64,000 nucleotides of DNA from Shewanella mangrovi (GTDB taxonomy: Bacteria; Pseudomonadota; Gammaproteobacteria; Enterobacterales; Shewanellaceae): assembly GCF_000753795.1 (NCBI RefSeq), contig NZ_JPEO01000010.1, positions 101,705 to 165,704 of the forward strand, written 5' to 3'. The notes under the pieces were generated by a model. The model searched no databases and was not told the origin of the DNA. It saw only the letters and a program-made list of their open reading frames with translations. Shown in pieces: positions 9,698-19,992 of the stretch (positions are counted from its first letter, which is position 1; each line of letters begins with the position of its first letter). Both the position numbers and the translations under genes were made by a program.

Positions 9698-10348
9698 ATG
9701 ACTGGAACACTTCTTGTCAACAATCTGGCCGGGCTGATGATCGTCACTTCGATGATGGTGATCGCTGCCAGAAAACCTACGGTGTCGGCGGGGCTGTACG
9801 CGCTACAGTCACTGGTGCTGGTGGGCATTTTCCTGAGCCTTGCATCGCTGTTTGATGCTCACGAGCTGTATATGTGGTCAATCAGCGCCTTCATCACCAA
9901 GGTGGTGTTGGTGCCGCTGATCATGTATCGCGCCTTTCGCAAAATGGCTGACCCTAAAGCCGATGGCGGCGTGCTGAGCACGGCGGTGCTGATCATGATT
10001 GCCGCGATCATTGTGCTGATCAGCTATTTCGCTACCAAACCGGTGCAATTACCAATGCTGACCGATCTGAAACCTGTGCTGGCGGTATCGTTGGGGCACT
10101 TTTTGATTGGGCTGCTGTGCATTGTCAGCCAGCGCAACATTCTCAAACAGGTGTTTGGTTACTGCCTGATGGAGAACGGCGCGCATCTGACATTGGCGCT
10201 ACTGGCCTACAAAGCGCCGGAGTTAGTCGAAATTGGTATTGCCACCGATTCTATCTTTGCAGTGATCATCATGGCGCTGATGGCGCGGCGTATTTACCGC
10301 ACCATGAACACCCTTGATGTACAAAAACTGATTTCGTTGAAAGGGTGA
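9698..10348 (+). CDS. hyfE: Hydrogenase-4 membrane subunit E
   Basis: This 216-aa protein has the same length as E. coli HyfE. It is a small polytopic membrane protein with a NuoK-like C-terminal part, for example [18 protein letters not shown] followed by two more hydrophobic stretches. The C-terminus is [20 protein letters not shown]. It is part of the ion-translocating membrane arm. The gene starts 9 bases after hyfD, behind a GAGGAAT ribosome site, and its TGA overlaps the ATG of hyfF. Confidence 0.94.
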   Translation: MTGTLLVNNLAGLMIVTSMMVIAARKPTVSAGLYALQSLVLVGIFLSLASLFDAHELYMWSISAFITKVVLVPLIMYRAFRKMADPKADGGVLSTAVLIMIAAIIVLISYFATKPVQLPMLTDLKPVLAVSLGHFLIGLLCIVSQRNILKQVFGYCLMENGAHLTLALLAYKAPELVEIGIATDSIFAVIIMALMARRIYRTMNTLDVQKLISLKG

Positions 10349-11991
10349 TGACTATGGATACTTTTACATTATTTATCATCCTGTTGGCGATCCCGTTGCT
10401 CACCGCTTTAGCCGCATTTACCTGCCAGCTTTTGGGTACACCAAGAGCAGTATTAACTGCGGTGCATAGTGTTGGTTCAACCTTATTACTGTTGGTATCG
10501 CTGTTCGCGGTGTGGACGGTGTATCAGCAAGGTGAACTACTGGCGGGGCACAACTGGCTACATCTCGATGGTTTGAGTTCACTGTTTCTCGCCATTCTCG
10601 GCGTGATTGGTTTTATCACTGGTATTTATTCTATCGGTTATATGAACCATGAGCTGGAAGAGGGCGAAGTCAGCCTTAAATCCTTAGGCACTTACTACGG
10701 TTTCTTCCATCTGTTCCTATTCACTATGTTGTTGGTGATCACCAGTAACAACCTGATTTTGATGTGGGCGGCGATTGAAGCCACCACCTTGAGTTCAGCG
10801 TTTTTGGTGGGCTTGTATGGTCAGCAATCGTCACTGGAAGCGGCGTGGAAATACATCATCATCTGTACTGTCGGCGTGGCCTTTGGTCTCTACGGTACTG
10901 TGTTGGTGTACGCCAACGCCGCCAATGTAATGCCAAATCCGGGCGATGCCATCTTCTGGAGCGAAGTGTTAAAACACGCCAGTTTGCTGGATAGCAGTTT
11001 GATGCATTTGGCGTTTATCTTCGTGTTGATTGGCTTTGGTACCAAAACCGGTTTGTTCCCAATGCATGCTTGGTTGCCTGACGCGCACTCAGAAGCACCA
11101 AGTCCAACCTCTGCTTTGTTGTCAGCGGTGCTGCTCAACTGTGCGCTGTTAGTGATTATTCGCTACGCCATTTTGATCAGCGCAGCAATCGGCCCTGAAT
11201 TTCCACAAGGCTTGCTGTTGGTGTTCGGCTTGTTGTCAGTCGCGGTGGCTGCGTTCCTGATCTTGGTGCAGCGCGACATGAAACGGCTGCTGGCCTATTC
11301 CAGTGTGGAAAACATGGGCTTGATTGCGGTGGCGCTCGGCATTGGTGGTCCACTTGGCATCTTTGCTGCTATGTTGCACACACTGAATCACAGCCTTGGC
11401 AAAACCTTGCTGTTCTGCGGTTCAGGTAACGTGCTGCTGAAATATGGCACCCGTGATATGAACGCCGTTAAAGGCTTGTTACGTGTGGCACCGTTATCTG
11501 GTGCGCTATTTGCCGGTGGCGCTTTGGCCCTCGGCGGTATGCCACCGTTCAACCTGTTCCTCAGTGAGTTTATGACCGTCACCGCCGGTATTCGTGCGGG
11601 CCATCTGTGGTTGGTGCTGTTACTGCTGGCATTGCTCACTATCGTGCTGGCAGGTTTGGTGCGGATGATTGTGATGTCCGTACTTGGTAAACAACCTGAT
11701 AACGTCAGCAAAGGTGAACTTGGCTGGCAGACCACCGCACCGCTGGCGGTGTTGATGGTACTGATGGTGCTGATGGGCACCCACATTCCACAACCCTTAC
11801 AACAACTGCTGAAACAAGCCACCACCATTGTGCTCAACGGTGATCAAGCCGGCATTAGCGAGTTACATGCACTCGAGCAGCAATTGCCCGGCGCAACTAA
11901 CGGCGCTGAGAAAACCGCTCTGAACACTGTTTTGAACACAGCTACGAACACTGCTTCCCATTCTTCCGCGCAGGAGATGTCCCGTGAATAA
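10348..11991 (+). CDS. hyfF: Hydrogenase-4 membrane subunit F (antiporter-like)
   Basis: The third antiporter-like subunit, 547 aa against 526 in E. coli. Clear family blocks include [60 protein letters not shown] and [21 protein letters not shown]. Two starts are possible: the ATG at 10348, overlapping the hyfE stop as TGATG, or the ATG at 10354. The first is used here. The last 50 or so residues are a hydrophilic tail rich in Asn, Thr and Ala with near-repeats ([13 protein letters not shown]). This tail is longer than in the E. coli protein and probably accounts for the extra length. The reading frame runs 8 bases into hyfG. Confidence 0.95.
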   Translation: MTMDTFTLFIILLAIPLLTALAAFTCQLLGTPRAVLTAVHSVGSTLLLLVSLFAVWTVYQQGELLAGHNWLHLDGLSSLFLAILGVIGFITGIYSIGYMNHELEEGEVSLKSLGTYYGFFHLFLFTMLLVITSNNLILMWAAIEATTLSSAFLVGLYGQQSSLEAAWKYIIICTVGVAFGLYGTVLVYANAANVMPNPGDAIFWSEVLKHASLLDSSLMHLAFIFVLIGFGTKTGLFPMHAWLPDAHSEAPSPTSALLSAVLLNCALLVIIRYAILISAAIGPEFPQGLLLVFGLLSVAVAAFLILVQRDMKRLLAYSSVENMGLIAVALGIGGPLGIFAAMLHTLNHSLGKTLLFCGSGNVLLKYGTRDMNAVKGLLRVAPLSGALFAGGALALGGMPPFNLFLSEFMTVTAGIRAGHLWLVLLLLALLTIVLAGLVRMIVMSVLGKQPDNVSKGELGWQTTAPLAVLMVLMVLMGTHIPQPLQQLLKQATTIVLNGDQAGISELHALEQQLPGATNGAEKTALNTVLNTATNTASHSSAQEMSRE

Positions 11992-13714
11992 TCAATCCAC
12001 TGTTGCTAATGCCCAGAATCGCGGCGGCGCATATATCGCGCAGCTTCGGGCGCTGTTTCCAACAGCCATCCTCGAAGAAGAACGTCAAACCGAGGATCAG
12101 TTAACGATCACCGTCAAAACCAATATGCTGCCGGAGGTCGTCGAAAGTCTTTACTACCAACACGGTGGCTGGCTCAGCGTGCTGTTTGGTAACGATGAAC
12201 GCACGCTCAACGGCCACTACGCAGTGTATTACGTGTTGTCGATGGAAGCCCATGAGAAGTGCTGGATTACCGTCAAAGTTTTGGTTGATGCCAACACGTT
12301 GGAGTATCCAGCAGTCACGCCACGCGTGCCGGCTGCCGTGTGGGGTGAACGTGAAGTCCGCGATATGTACGGCTTACGCCCTGTTGGTTTAGCAGACGAA
12401 CGCCGCTTGGTGTTGCCAGATGATTGGCCGGATGAGCTGTATCCATTACGTAAAGACAGCATGGATTATCGGCAACGCCCAGCGCCAACCACCGATGATG
12501 AAACCTATCCGTTTATCAATGAATTAGGCAGCGATAAAAACCGCATCGTGCCGATTGGTCCGCTGCACGTCACTTCTGACGAACCGGGTCATTTCCGTCT
12601 GTTCGTCGATGGGGAACGGATTGTTGATGCGGATTATCGTCTGTTCTATGTGCATCGCGGCATGGAAAAACTGGCAGAAACCCGCATGGGTTATAACGAA
12701 GTGACCTTTCTGTCAGACCGTGTTTGCGGCATCTGTGGTTTTGCCCACAGCACCGCGTACACCACCTCGGTAGAAAACTCACTCGGCATCAAGGTACCAG
12801 AACGGGCACAGATGATCCGCGCCATTTTGCTGGAAGTGGAACGCCTGCACAGCCATCTGCTCAACCTTGGGTTAGCCTGTCACTTCACTGGTTTTGACTC
12901 CGGCTTTATGCAGTTTTTCCGCGTGCGCGAAGTGTCGATGAAGATGGCGGAAATCCTCACAGGTTCGCGTAAAACCTACGGCTTGAACCTGATTGGTGGT
13001 ATTCGCCGCGATCTGCTCAAAGATGACATGATTGCCACCCGCAAGCTGGCGCAAGAGATGCGCCGCGAAGTGAACGATTTAGTGGATGTGCTGATGAGTA
13101 CGCCCAACATGGAACAACGTACCGTCGGTGTTGGTCGTCTCGATCCGCAAATCGCCCGTGATTTCAGTAACGTCGGCCCCATGGTGCGCGCCAGTGGCCA
13201 CGCCCGCGATGCGCGTTACGATCATGCTTTTGTTGGCTACGGTTTGTTGCCAATGGAGATCCACAGCGAGCAGGGCTGCGATGTGTTGTCACGCTTAAAA
13301 GTACGCATCAACGAGGTCTATACCAGTCTCAATATGATCGACTTTGGCCTAGATAATCTGCCCGGCGGTCCGCTGCAAGTGGATGGTTTTACCTATCAAC
13401 CGCACAAGTTTGCCCTTGGTTTTACCGAAGCGCCGCGCGGCGATGACATTCACTGGAGCATGACGGGCGACAATCAGAAACTGTTCCGCTGGCGCTGCCG
13501 TGCCGCCACTTACGCTAACTGGACCACATTGCGTTACATGTTGCGTGGCAACACTGTTTCTGACGCACCGCTGATTATCGGCAGTCTCGACCCATGTTAC
13601 TCCTGCACCGACCGCGTCACGTTTGTTGATGTGAAAAAGCGCACCAGTAAAACCGTGCCTTACAAAGAGGTGGAGCGTTATGGCATCGAGCGTACTAACT
13701 CACCGCTGAAGTAG
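11984..13714 (+). CDS. hyfG: Hydrogenase-4 large (catalytic NiFe) subunit
   Basis: 576 aa starting at a GTG inside the end of hyfF. The first 170 residues form a NuoC-like domain, and the rest is a NuoD-like [NiFe]-hydrogenase large subunit, as in HyfG/HycE. The four nickel ligands are present as VCGICG (C248, C251) near the middle and DPCYSC (C538, C541) near the end. The C-terminus continues after CYSCTDR with 32 more residues ending NSPLK. In E. coli HycE the same 32-residue tail is removed by the protease HycI once nickel is inserted, and a hycI gene lies three genes downstream. The subunit makes hydrogen from protons on the cytoplasmic side. Confidence 0.97.
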   Translation: MNNQSTVANAQNRGGAYIAQLRALFPTAILEEERQTEDQLTITVKTNMLPEVVESLYYQHGGWLSVLFGNDERTLNGHYAVYYVLSMEAHEKCWITVKVLVDANTLEYPAVTPRVPAAVWGEREVRDMYGLRPVGLADERRLVLPDDWPDELYPLRKDSMDYRQRPAPTTDDETYPFINELGSDKNRIVPIGPLHVTSDEPGHFRLFVDGERIVDADYRLFYVHRGMEKLAETRMGYNEVTFLSDRVCGICGFAHSTAYTTSVENSLGIKVPERAQMIRAILLEVERLHSHLLNLGLACHFTGFDSGFMQFFRVREVSMKMAEILTGSRKTYGLNLIGGIRRDLLKDDMIATRKLAQEMRREVNDLVDVLMSTPNMEQRTVGVGRLDPQIARDFSNVGPMVRASGHARDARYDHAFVGYGLLPMEIHSEQGCDVLSRLKVRINEVYTSLNMIDFGLDNLPGGPLQVDGFTYQPHKFALGFTEAPRGDDIHWSMTGDNQKLFRWRCRAATYANWTTLRYMLRGNTVSDAPLIIGSLDPCYSCTDRVTFVDVKKRTSKTVPYKEVERYGIERTNSPLK

Positions 13715-13732
13715 TCGCTAAGGAGTCAAAAC

Positions 13733-14281
13733 ATGCTGAAATATCTAAAAAAAGCACTGAGTACTGGCGTTGTTACTGGCAGTGATCCGCTGGCAGCACC
13801 TGACTTAGATAAAAACTTTCGCGGTAAGCCAGAACACAATCCGGCGCAGTGTATTGCTTGCGCTGCCTGTATGAATGCCTGTCCCGCTAACGCACTGACG
13901 GTGCAAACCAATCTCGATAGTGGCATGCAAGAGTGGTCGCTGTTTCTCGGCCGCTGCATCTTCTGCGCCCGTTGTGAAGAAGTGTGCCCAACGGGCGCAA
14001 TTGAACTGAGCCAAGAGATCCAACTGGCAGTGTGGCGCAAAGAGGATTTGTACCAGAAATCGGCCTTCCCGTTAGCCCACTGTGTGGAATGCGATAAACC
14101 GTTTGCTGTGGAAAAAGAGCTGCAATATGCCGAAGACCTGCTGCTGGCCACTGGGCAATATGAAGATCGCGCTGCTTTGCATCAGCAGCTACATACCTGC
14201 CCACATTGCAAACGCGAACATAACATCACCCAATCGCAGCGGATTGCCATCAGTCGTATGTTACGGGAGCAACCACTATGA
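13733..14281 (+). CDS. hyfH: Hydrogenase-4 ferredoxin-like subunit H (NuoI-like)
   Basis: This 182-aa iron-sulfur protein has two CxxCxxCxxxCP clusters, [12 protein letters not shown] and [12 protein letters not shown], typical of NuoI/HycF/HyfH. A further cysteine group near the C-terminus (CVEC and CPHC) may bind zinc or be structural. It would carry electrons from the polyferredoxin HyfA to the small subunit HyfI. The ribosome site AAGGAG lies just before the ATG, 18 bases after hyfG. The stop overlaps hyfI by four bases (ATGA). Confidence 0.95.
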   Translation: MLKYLKKALSTGVVTGSDPLAAPDLDKNFRGKPEHNPAQCIACAACMNACPANALTVQTNLDSGMQEWSLFLGRCIFCARCEEVCPTGAIELSQEIQLAVWRKEDLYQKSAFPLAHCVECDKPFAVEKELQYAEDLLLATGQYEDRAALHQQLHTCPHCKREHNITQSQRIAISRMLREQPL

Positions 14282-15051
14282 GTCTGACTATTCCAAATAC
14301 CCGTGACGCCAACGGCATGCCGATTCCACTGACGGTGGATGAAAGCATTGCCAAGATGAAAGCGGCGTTGCTGAAAAATATTGGCCGTTCTGCTTATGTT
14401 TATCGAGTGGACTGCGGTGGCTGTAACGGCTGTGAAATCGAGATTTTTGCCAGTATTTCGCCGCTATTTGATGCCGAACGTTTTGGTATCAAAGTGGTGC
14501 CATCGCCCCGTCATGCCGATATTCTGTTGTATACCGGCGCGGTCACTCGCTCAATGCGCGTACCTGCGCTGCGTGCCTATGAGTCAGCACCTGATCCCAA
14601 AATCATCGTCTCTTACGGCGCGTGCGGTAACAGTGGCGGCATTTTCCATGACCTCTATTGCGTGTGGGGCGGTACAGACCAAATTGTGCCGGTGGATGTG
14701 TACATTCCCGGTTGCCCTCCCACTCCGCAAGCAACGCTATATGGTTTTGCCATGGCGCTGGGGTTACTGGAGCAGAAAATTCATGCCCGTGAGCCCTCAG
14801 CCATTGATAGTGAACCGGCACAACTGCTGCACCCGCAAGTGGCACCACAGCTGCGGGTGGCCATCGAGCGTAAAGCTCGTGAACTGGCGGGTTATCGCTA
14901 TGGTCGCCAAATCGCCCATCAATATCTTGATTTGTTAGTCACACCGAATCCGCTGGATGCGTTTAAACAGTATCTCGGCGAGCAAGCGGATCCTCGCTTG
15001 AGTGAGATTTTCGGCTATCTGCAACAAGTGACTGAGGAGTTACACGCATGA
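14278..15051 (+). CDS. hyfI: Hydrogenase-4 small subunit (NuoB-like)
   Basis: 257 aa, close to E. coli HyfI (252). The iron-sulfur ligands of the NuoB fold are visible as [12 protein letters not shown] (C46, C49 or C52), SYGACG and IPGCPPTP. This subunit holds the proximal 4Fe-4S cluster next to the NiFe site in HyfG. The C-terminal part after residue 180 is the HyfI-type extension with [20 protein letters not shown]. It is coupled to hyfH by a four-base overlap and to hycH by another (ATGA at 15048). Confidence 0.95.
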   Translation: MSLTIPNTRDANGMPIPLTVDESIAKMKAALLKNIGRSAYVYRVDCGGCNGCEIEIFASISPLFDAERFGIKVVPSPRHADILLYTGAVTRSMRVPALRAYESAPDPKIIVSYGACGNSGGIFHDLYCVWGGTDQIVPVDVYIPGCPPTPQATLYGFAMALGLLEQKIHAREPSAIDSEPAQLLHPQVAPQLRVAIERKARELAGYRYGRQIAHQYLDLLVTPNPLDAFKQYLGEQADPRLSEIFGYLQQVTEELHA

Positions 15052-15452
15052 GTGAAACAGTCACTTTTTTCATCCTGAATCAGAAGTTTGTTGACGACAA
15101 GGATGCCAAACCGGAAACCCAACAATTGGTGTATTACGGCTTGGCGATCGGCCATCACCTAGGGGTGATTGACTGTTTTAAACCCGCCATGAGTTGCCCG
15201 CTAACGCGTTACTTGGAATGGCTGGCGTTGATCCCGAGCGATCTGGCGCGGCGCAAGCTCGAAGGCATTCCCAAGTATGGCGAGATCGTCATTGACAGTA
15301 GTCATGTGGTGCTGCTGGCCAAAGGCTTAGCCGAGATGGCAGATGATGTTGAGCAGGAGTTTTTGCACTGGCGTGATCAACTCATGACCATGCTGGAGAT
15401 GATGCAAAACGAACCCGCGATCCAGCTGATTGTGCGGAGGCTTAATGACTGA
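15048..15452 (+). CDS. hycH: Formate hydrogenlyase assembly factor, HycH/HyfJ family
   Basis: A 134-aa soluble protein matching E. coli HycH (136 aa) and HyfJ. The block [20 protein letters not shown] is nearly the same as in HycH, as are [16 protein letters not shown] and the C-terminal VRRLND. HycH-type proteins are needed to build the mature complex but are not part of it; the chemistry is not known. It overlaps hyfI by four bases and hycI by eight. By sequence it is closer to HycH than I would expect for a strict hyf operon, so the symbol hycH is used; hyfJ would be equally acceptable. Confidence 0.88.
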   Translation: MSETVTFFILNQKFVDDKDAKPETQQLVYYGLAIGHHLGVIDCFKPAMSCPLTRYLEWLALIPSDLARRKLEGIPKYGEIVIDSSHVVLLAKGLAEMADDVEQEFLHWRDQLMTMLEMMQNEPAIQLIVRRLND

Positions 15453-15948
15453 GCAAACTCAAAATACTGCCAATGCTGACAACATTATTTTGTGCGTCGG
15501 CAATAGCATGATGGGCGACGATGGCGCTGGTCCTTTATTAGCACAAAAGCTTGCTGCCGACCCGCTAGATAATTGGTTGGTGTTAGACGGCGGTAGCGCA
15601 CCCGAAACCGAAACTGTGCGTATTCGCGAACTGAAACCTAAGACCTTGCTGGTGATTGATGCCACCGAGATGGGGCTCAATCCCGGCGAGATGCGTGTGG
15701 TTGACCCTGACTGTATCAGCGAAATGATGTTAATGAGCACGCACTCCATGCCGCTCAATTTTCTGATTGATGATTTGAAAGACGCGGTTACTGAGGTGGT
15801 GATGATTGGTATTCAGCCTGACATCGTCGGTTTTTGCTATCCGATGTCGCCAGCGGTGATGGATGCGGTCACTCAATTGGAGCAGCAATTGCGTGCTGAT
15901 ACCTGGCGCGCTATCTCAGCATTAATCGACACATCGGATGTGTTATGA
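15445..15948 (+). CDS. hycI: Hydrogenase maturation protease HycI
   Basis: About 167 aa from the ATG at 15445. It matches E. coli HycI: ILCVGNSMMGDDGAGPLLA at the N-terminus, VLDGGSAPE, VIDATEMGLNPGEMRVVDPD and THSMPLNFLIDDLK. The family binds the nickel of the immature large subunit through conserved Asp and His residues, present here in GDDGAGP, IDATEMG and THSMP, and cuts off the C-terminal tail. The substrate is HyfG, which carries the matching 32-residue tail. It is the last gene of the hyf run. The start overlaps hycH by eight bases behind GGAGG; a longer frame from 15430 lacks family support. Confidence 0.95.
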   Translation: MTEQTQNTANADNIILCVGNSMMGDDGAGPLLAQKLAADPLDNWLVLDGGSAPETETVRIRELKPKTLLVIDATEMGLNPGEMRVVDPDCISEMMLMSTHSMPLNFLIDDLKDAVTEVVMIGIQPDIVGFCYPMSPAVMDAVTQLEQQLRADTWRAISALIDTSDVL

Positions 15949-16018
15949 CGTCATTTCGACAGTTTTGTCGAATCGACATCAAAGTTGTGTTGTTTAAAAA
16001 ATGCTAATGTCGTCATTT
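15946..16018. promoter_or_regulatory. Candidate FhlA upstream activating sequence before hydN-fdhF
   Basis: A perfect inverted repeat TTCGACA-N4-TGTCGAA lies at 15955-15972, flanked by the palindrome TGACGTCA (15946-15953) and by TGTCGTCATTT (16009-16018). The same half-site words occur before hyfA and before the second fdhF. It sits about 90 bases upstream of the -24/-12 element, the usual distance for a sigma-54 activator site. Confidence 0.6.
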
Positions 16019-16050
16019 ATTAGTAAGTGTGTGAATTTAAAAAATAAAAT

Positions 16051-16070
16051 AATTGGCTCGGATTATGTAT
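16051..16070 (+). promoter_or_regulatory. Sigma-54-like (-24/-12) promoter for hydN-fdhF
   Basis: AATTGGCTCGGATTATGTAT has TTGGC at the -24 position and ATGT at the -12 position with ten bases between GG and GT. The element before the second fdhF (30031-30050) matches it at most positions, including AATTGGC, ATTATGT and the following TAG. Consensus at -12 is GC; both copies here have GT, so strength is uncertain. Confidence 0.6.
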
Positions 16071-16138
16071 AGAGCCAGATGTAGCAAAGTGCTTTGTCAA
16101 TGCAGGAACCAAAGCTTGTATACAACCGGAGAAAATCA

Positions 16139-16681
16139 ATGAATCGATTTATTCTCGCAGATGCCAACAAATGCATCGGCTGCCGGACTTGCGAGGTAGC
16201 TTGTGCTGTTGCACATCGAGCGGACGGGGATGTTACCGCGCTGAACGATGCCAACTTCACCCCTCGCATCCATGTTGTTAAAGGAGGGGATATCAGCACC
16301 GCTGCCACGTGCCGCCAGTGCGAGGATGCCCCATGTGCCAATGTGTGCCCTAATCATGCGATTCGTCGTGAGCACGGCTTTGTGCATGTGTTGCAGGAAC
16401 GCTGCATCGGCTGCAAAACCTGTGTGGTGGCCTGTCCTTACGGGGCGATGGATGTGGTGACTTACCAAACCACGCGCAACACCGGCGCTGCCGTGAATGT
16501 GCTGGTGAATAAGGCACAAGCCAATAAGTGCGATCTGTGCCATACCCGTGACCAAGGCCCGGCCTGTATCGAAGTTTGTCCAACGAATGCGCTTCGCTGT
16601 GTTGATCGCGCTGAGCTGGAAAAGCTAAGTGCTGAAAAACGTCGTCGCACCGCGCTGGAAGCTGGCGCGCTCTATATCTAA
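16139..16681 (+). CDS. hydN: Ferredoxin-like electron carrier HydN
   Basis: 180 aa from the ATG at 16139, matching E. coli HydN (175 aa): MNRFILADANKCIGCRTCEV at the start, CRQCEDAPCANVCP, CIGCKTCVVACPYGAM and CDLC...CIEVCP. There are four 4Fe-4S clusters by cysteine count. HydN is encoded with fdhF in enterobacteria and is thought to help formate dehydrogenase H pass electrons to the hydrogenase. A longer frame from 16094 has no family support. It ends 19 bases before fdhF, so the two form one operon under the FhlA-type promoter upstream. Confidence 0.95.
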   Translation: MNRFILADANKCIGCRTCEVACAVAHRADGDVTALNDANFTPRIHVVKGGDISTAATCRQCEDAPCANVCPNHAIRREHGFVHVLQERCIGCKTCVVACPYGAMDVVTYQTTRNTGAAVNVLVNKAQANKCDLCHTRDQGPACIEVCPTNALRCVDRAELEKLSAEKRRRTALEAGALYI

Positions 16682-16700
16682 GTCTGTCAGGATATTTGTT

Positions 16701-18881
16701 ATGGAAAAAGCAACTGTTGTATGCCCGTATTGTGGTGCGGGCTGCAAGATGAAGCTGGTAGTGGACAACGGCAAGATTATCCGTGCCGAAGCCGCTAACG
16801 GCTATACCAACCAAGGGGAGTTGTGTCTTAAAGGCTACTACGGCTGGGACTTCCTCAACGACACTAAATTGCTTACCCCACGCTTGCGTGAACCGATGCT
16901 CCGCCGTGAAAAAGGCGCACCATTTGAAACAGTGAGCTGGGATGAAGCGATTAAGTTTGTTGCCACTCGTCTGGCGGATATCAAAGCCAAGTTTGGTCCG
17001 CGTTCGATTATGACCACCGGTTCTTCACGTGGTACTGGTAACGAAACCAACTATGTGATGCAAAAATTTGCGCGCGCAGTTCTCGGCAATAATAACGTCG
17101 ATTGCTGCGCGCGCGTCTGACACGGCCCTTCTGTCGCAGGTCTGCGCAGTACATTGGGCAACGGCGCTATGAGCGTTTCGTTGGACGATATTGAAAATTC
17201 AAAATGCTTGTTTGTGTTTGGTTATAACGGGGCAGACTCTCACCCCATCGTGGCGCGTCGCATTGTCAAAGCACGTCAAAAGGGTGCCAAGATTGTGGTG
17301 TGCGATCCTCGTAAAATTGAAACAGCACGCATTGCTGATCAGTTCCTACAGCTACACAACGGTAGCAATATGGCACTGATCAACGCCTTTATTTACACCC
17401 TGATTGAGGAAAAACTCTACAACCAAGAGTTTGTGGCGAAATATACCGAAGGTTTCGATGGCTTATGGGATGTGGTGAAAGACTACAAACCGGAAGCGGT
17501 AGAAGATGCCACTGGTGTACCTGCCAACCAAGTACGTGAAGCGATGCGCACCTACGCCACGGCAGAATCTGCGGTGATCATGTGGGGCATGGGCGTTACC
17601 CAATACGGGCAGGGCACTGAAACTGTGAAAGCATTGGCCGCACTGGCATTGCTGACCGGACACCTTGGGCGTGAAGGCGCAGGGGTGGCGCCAGTACGTG
17701 GGCAAAATAACGTACAGGGCGCTTGTGATATGGGCGTATTGCCGGATCTATTCCCGGGTTATCAGTCGGTGACCGATCCAGCTATTCGTGAAAAATTTGC
17801 CAAGGCGTGGAACATCGACCCTGACACGATGGACCCAGAGCCGGGCGTTCGTTTGTCGCTGGTGCCGCATTTGGCACTGGAAGGCAAAATTAAGGGTTAT
17901 TACATCATGGGTGAAGACCCAATGCAGACTGAGGCCGATACCAGCTCAGTACGCAAAGGGTTAGAAGCGTTAGATTTATTGGTGGTACAGGACATCTTTA
18001 TGACCAAAACCGCCGAGATGGCTGACGTGATTCTGCCTGCTACCTCATGGGGTGAGCATAGTGGGGTCTATACCTGTTGTGACCGAGGCTTCCAACGCTT
18101 TGAAAAAGCGGTGGAACCTAAATATAACGTGAAACGTGACTGGGACATTATCTCGCTGATTGCCACCGAGATGGGTTACCCAATGCACTATGACAATGAT
18201 CAGCAGATCTGGGATGAACTGCGTGAACTGTGTCCAATCTACTATGGTGTGACCTACGAGAAGATGGGCGATCTGGGGCATGTTCAATGGCCGTGTCCGA
18301 CCCTTGACCATCCGGGTACGCCAATTTTGTACACAGATCTGAAGTTTACTGCGGCACCATCTGGTAAAGGCCAGTTGCTCGCAAATCAGTGGCGTAAACC
18401 TGCGGAGTTAACGTCGCCAGATTATCCGCTGGTGTTGAGTACCGTGCGTGAAGTGGGCCATTACTCTTGTCGTTCAATGACAGGTAACTGTGCCGCACTG
18501 AAAGCCTTGGCAGATGAACCTGGCTTTGTGCAAGTGCATCCCGATGATGCGCACAAACTCGGTATTCAAGATCAAGCCTTGGTATGGGTTGAGTCGCGTC
18601 GCGGCAAGGTGATCACTCGGGCCAATTACAATGAACGCGTTAATCGCGGTGCAGTGTATATGACCTACCAGTGGTGGATTGGTGCCTGTAACGAACTGAC
18701 ACAGGAAAATATGGATCCGGTGACGAATACGCCAGAAACCAAGTACTGTGCGGTGAATATCAGCACCATTGACGATCAACGCTGGGCAGAGAACCATGCT
18801 GCACAGATCTACAGCGAGCTGAAAGCTCGTTTACGCAATGCCGTGGAGGAGGCCAAGCCGGCGACCGCTTCTATTGCATGA
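16701..18881 (+). CDS. fdhF: Formate dehydrogenase H, selenocysteine form
   Basis: The frame runs 726 codons with one internal TGA at 17118-17120, which is codon 140 in CCARV-Sec-HGPSVAG. Selenocysteine is at residue 140 in E. coli FdhF as well, so the TGA is read as Sec and not as a stop. The N-terminal 4Fe-4S ligands CPYCGAGC and ELCLKG are intact, as are the molybdopterin-binding blocks VRGQNNVQGACDMG and YMTYQWWIGACNELT. The enzyme oxidises formate to carbon dioxide in the cytoplasm and hands electrons to HydN/HyfA. It needs SelA-D, which are not in this window. It follows hydN by 19 bases and is followed by a terminator hairpin. A close paralogue with Cys140 lies at 30442. Confidence 0.97.
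17121..17159 (+). promoter_or_regulatory. Bacterial SECIS hairpin in fdhF
   Basis: Directly after the TGA, the sequence folds as in E. coli fdhF. The apical stem CGCA (17135-17138) pairs with TGCG (17143-17146) and presents GGTC followed by T, the SelB-binding loop. The lower arms GGCCC and TTGGGC close the base. Cysteine codon TGT in the paralogue is followed by a changed loop, GGGTT. Confidence 0.85.
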
Positions 18882-18920
18882 TTTGCAATTATTGCAAAGC
18901 TACATAACCGTCAAAAGCCA

Positions 18921-18952
18921 AGGGACAACCAAGGATTGGGAGTCCCTTTTTT
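18921..18952 (+). terminator. Terminator after fdhF
   Basis: AGGGAC and GTCCCT pair across a 15-base loop and are followed by a run of six T. Confidence 0.8.
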
Positions 18953-19119
18953 GATCGTTTAAAAAGCGCAGTGTGTGATTGTCTTACAACAAAAATGTAC
19001 GCATTGCATGTAAAGGCTTAGCAATCATCTGGCGCAAGCGTTGGATAATCGTTAGGCTGCGACTTATTAGGTAAAACCGTCCTCTTCTCAGGATGTTATC
19101 AAGATATAAGGAGCCGTGA

Positions 19120-19302
19120 TTGATTTTGTCGCTGTTGTTACTACTGTTAGGATTGGTCATGCCATTGCTGCTTACCGCATTATCAACGCGGGTTAAAGGT
19201 AGTGCCAAAGTGGGGTGGTGTATTGTGGTGTTGTGTATGTCTTGGATTGGCTATGGCATATTTATCATGCTTAACCCAAGTATCGGGGCCAAACAGGCGT
19301 AA
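19120..19302 (+). CDS. Small hydrophobic protein, function unknown
   Basis: A 60-aa frame beginning with TTG at 19120, seven bases after a good AAGGAG ribosome site (19108-19113). The product has two membrane-spanning stretches, LLLLLLGLVMPLLLTAL and VGWCIVVLCMSWIGYGIFIM, separated by STRVKGSAK. I do not recognise the family. The strong ribosome site and the two clean helices support a real small membrane protein. It sits between the fdhF terminator and a VOC gene, which begins 36 bases later. Confidence 0.55.
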   Translation: MILSLLLLLLGLVMPLLLTALSTRVKGSAKVGWCIVVLCMSWIGYGIFIMLNPSIGAKQA

Positions 19303-19338
19303 TTAACTGCTTATCGCTTCGCTTCTTTTGAGGTGTTT

Positions 19339-19701
19339 ATGAACAATCCCATGACCCTATTAGTGGTGCAAAATCTTGAGCGCTCGCTTAGCTTTTATAC
19401 CGAAATGCTGGGGCTGACACTACTGGAGCAACATGTTGACTGCATAAAGTTAGCTGCGGCAGAGCATTCCATCTTTATGTTTCAGGGGACGGCCGCTGCC
19501 GCCGAGTATTCCCATGGGGAGCAGGCCAATGCAACATTAGTGTTCAGCGTTGCTGATATCGATAGCAAGATGGCGGAGTTGAAAGCTAGAGGCGTGAGTT
19601 TTCTTCACGCGGTGCCCAATGAAAATCGCTGGGGGCGTTACGCGGCGTTCAAAGACCCATCAGGGATTATCCACGAATTATTTGAGCTTAAAGGCGATTA
19701 A
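19339..19701 (+). CDS. VOC-superfamily (glyoxalase/bleomycin-resistance-like) protein
   Basis: 120 aa from the ATG at 19339 behind GAGGTG. The order is a strand-helix repeat VVQNLERSLSFYTEMLGLTLL in the first half and VADIDSKMAELKARGVSF with FKDPSGIIHELFE in the second, the standard paired beta-alpha-beta modules. Metal-site positions of this superfamily are His/Gln/Glu; the terminal HELFE supplies one Glu. The substrate cannot be named from sequence. Confidence 0.85.
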   Translation: MNNPMTLLVVQNLERSLSFYTEMLGLTLLEQHVDCIKLAAAEHSIFMFQGTAAAAEYSHGEQANATLVFSVADIDSKMAELKARGVSFLHAVPNENRWGRYAAFKDPSGIIHELFELKGD

Positions 19702-19992
19702 TATTCAACGGGCTTGCTCTTACGACCGCCTTGGCTGACATTGCCACCAAGGCTTCTCTGCATGAAGCTTCTGCAGCTATATCCTTTGCTCACTATTTGT
19801 ATCTATTTGCAGGCATACTCAGTGTGCCAGAAGACCGTGCTGTTACTCCAGTTACTTGCCCCCCCTATTTAACGCCCGCCGCGAATTTGGCGGCTACTGA
19901 TCCTTTTCCTCATTTGCTTCGTTTTTATAACGAGTGTCTGATATCCAGCTGAGCTGCTGCCTTGTGACACTTATTAAACGGAGTCCAATGCA
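19702..19992. other. Intergenic stretch, nothing recognised
   Basis: About 290 bases between the VOC gene and the DUF2878 gene. A 73-codon open frame at 19731-19952 has no ribosome site and no recognisable sequence and is not called. A ribosome site AAACGGAG lies at the right end, before the ATG at 19993. Confidence 0.5.

Noticed and set aside
17118..17120. Stop codon that seems to split fdhF into two genes or a pseudogene
   Set aside because: It is at codon 140, the known selenocysteine position, in the CCARV-x-HGPSVAG context and followed by a SECIS hairpin. The frame continues open to 18881.
19731..19952. Open frame of 73 codons between VOC and DUF2878 genes
   Set aside because: No ribosome site and no recognisable sequence.
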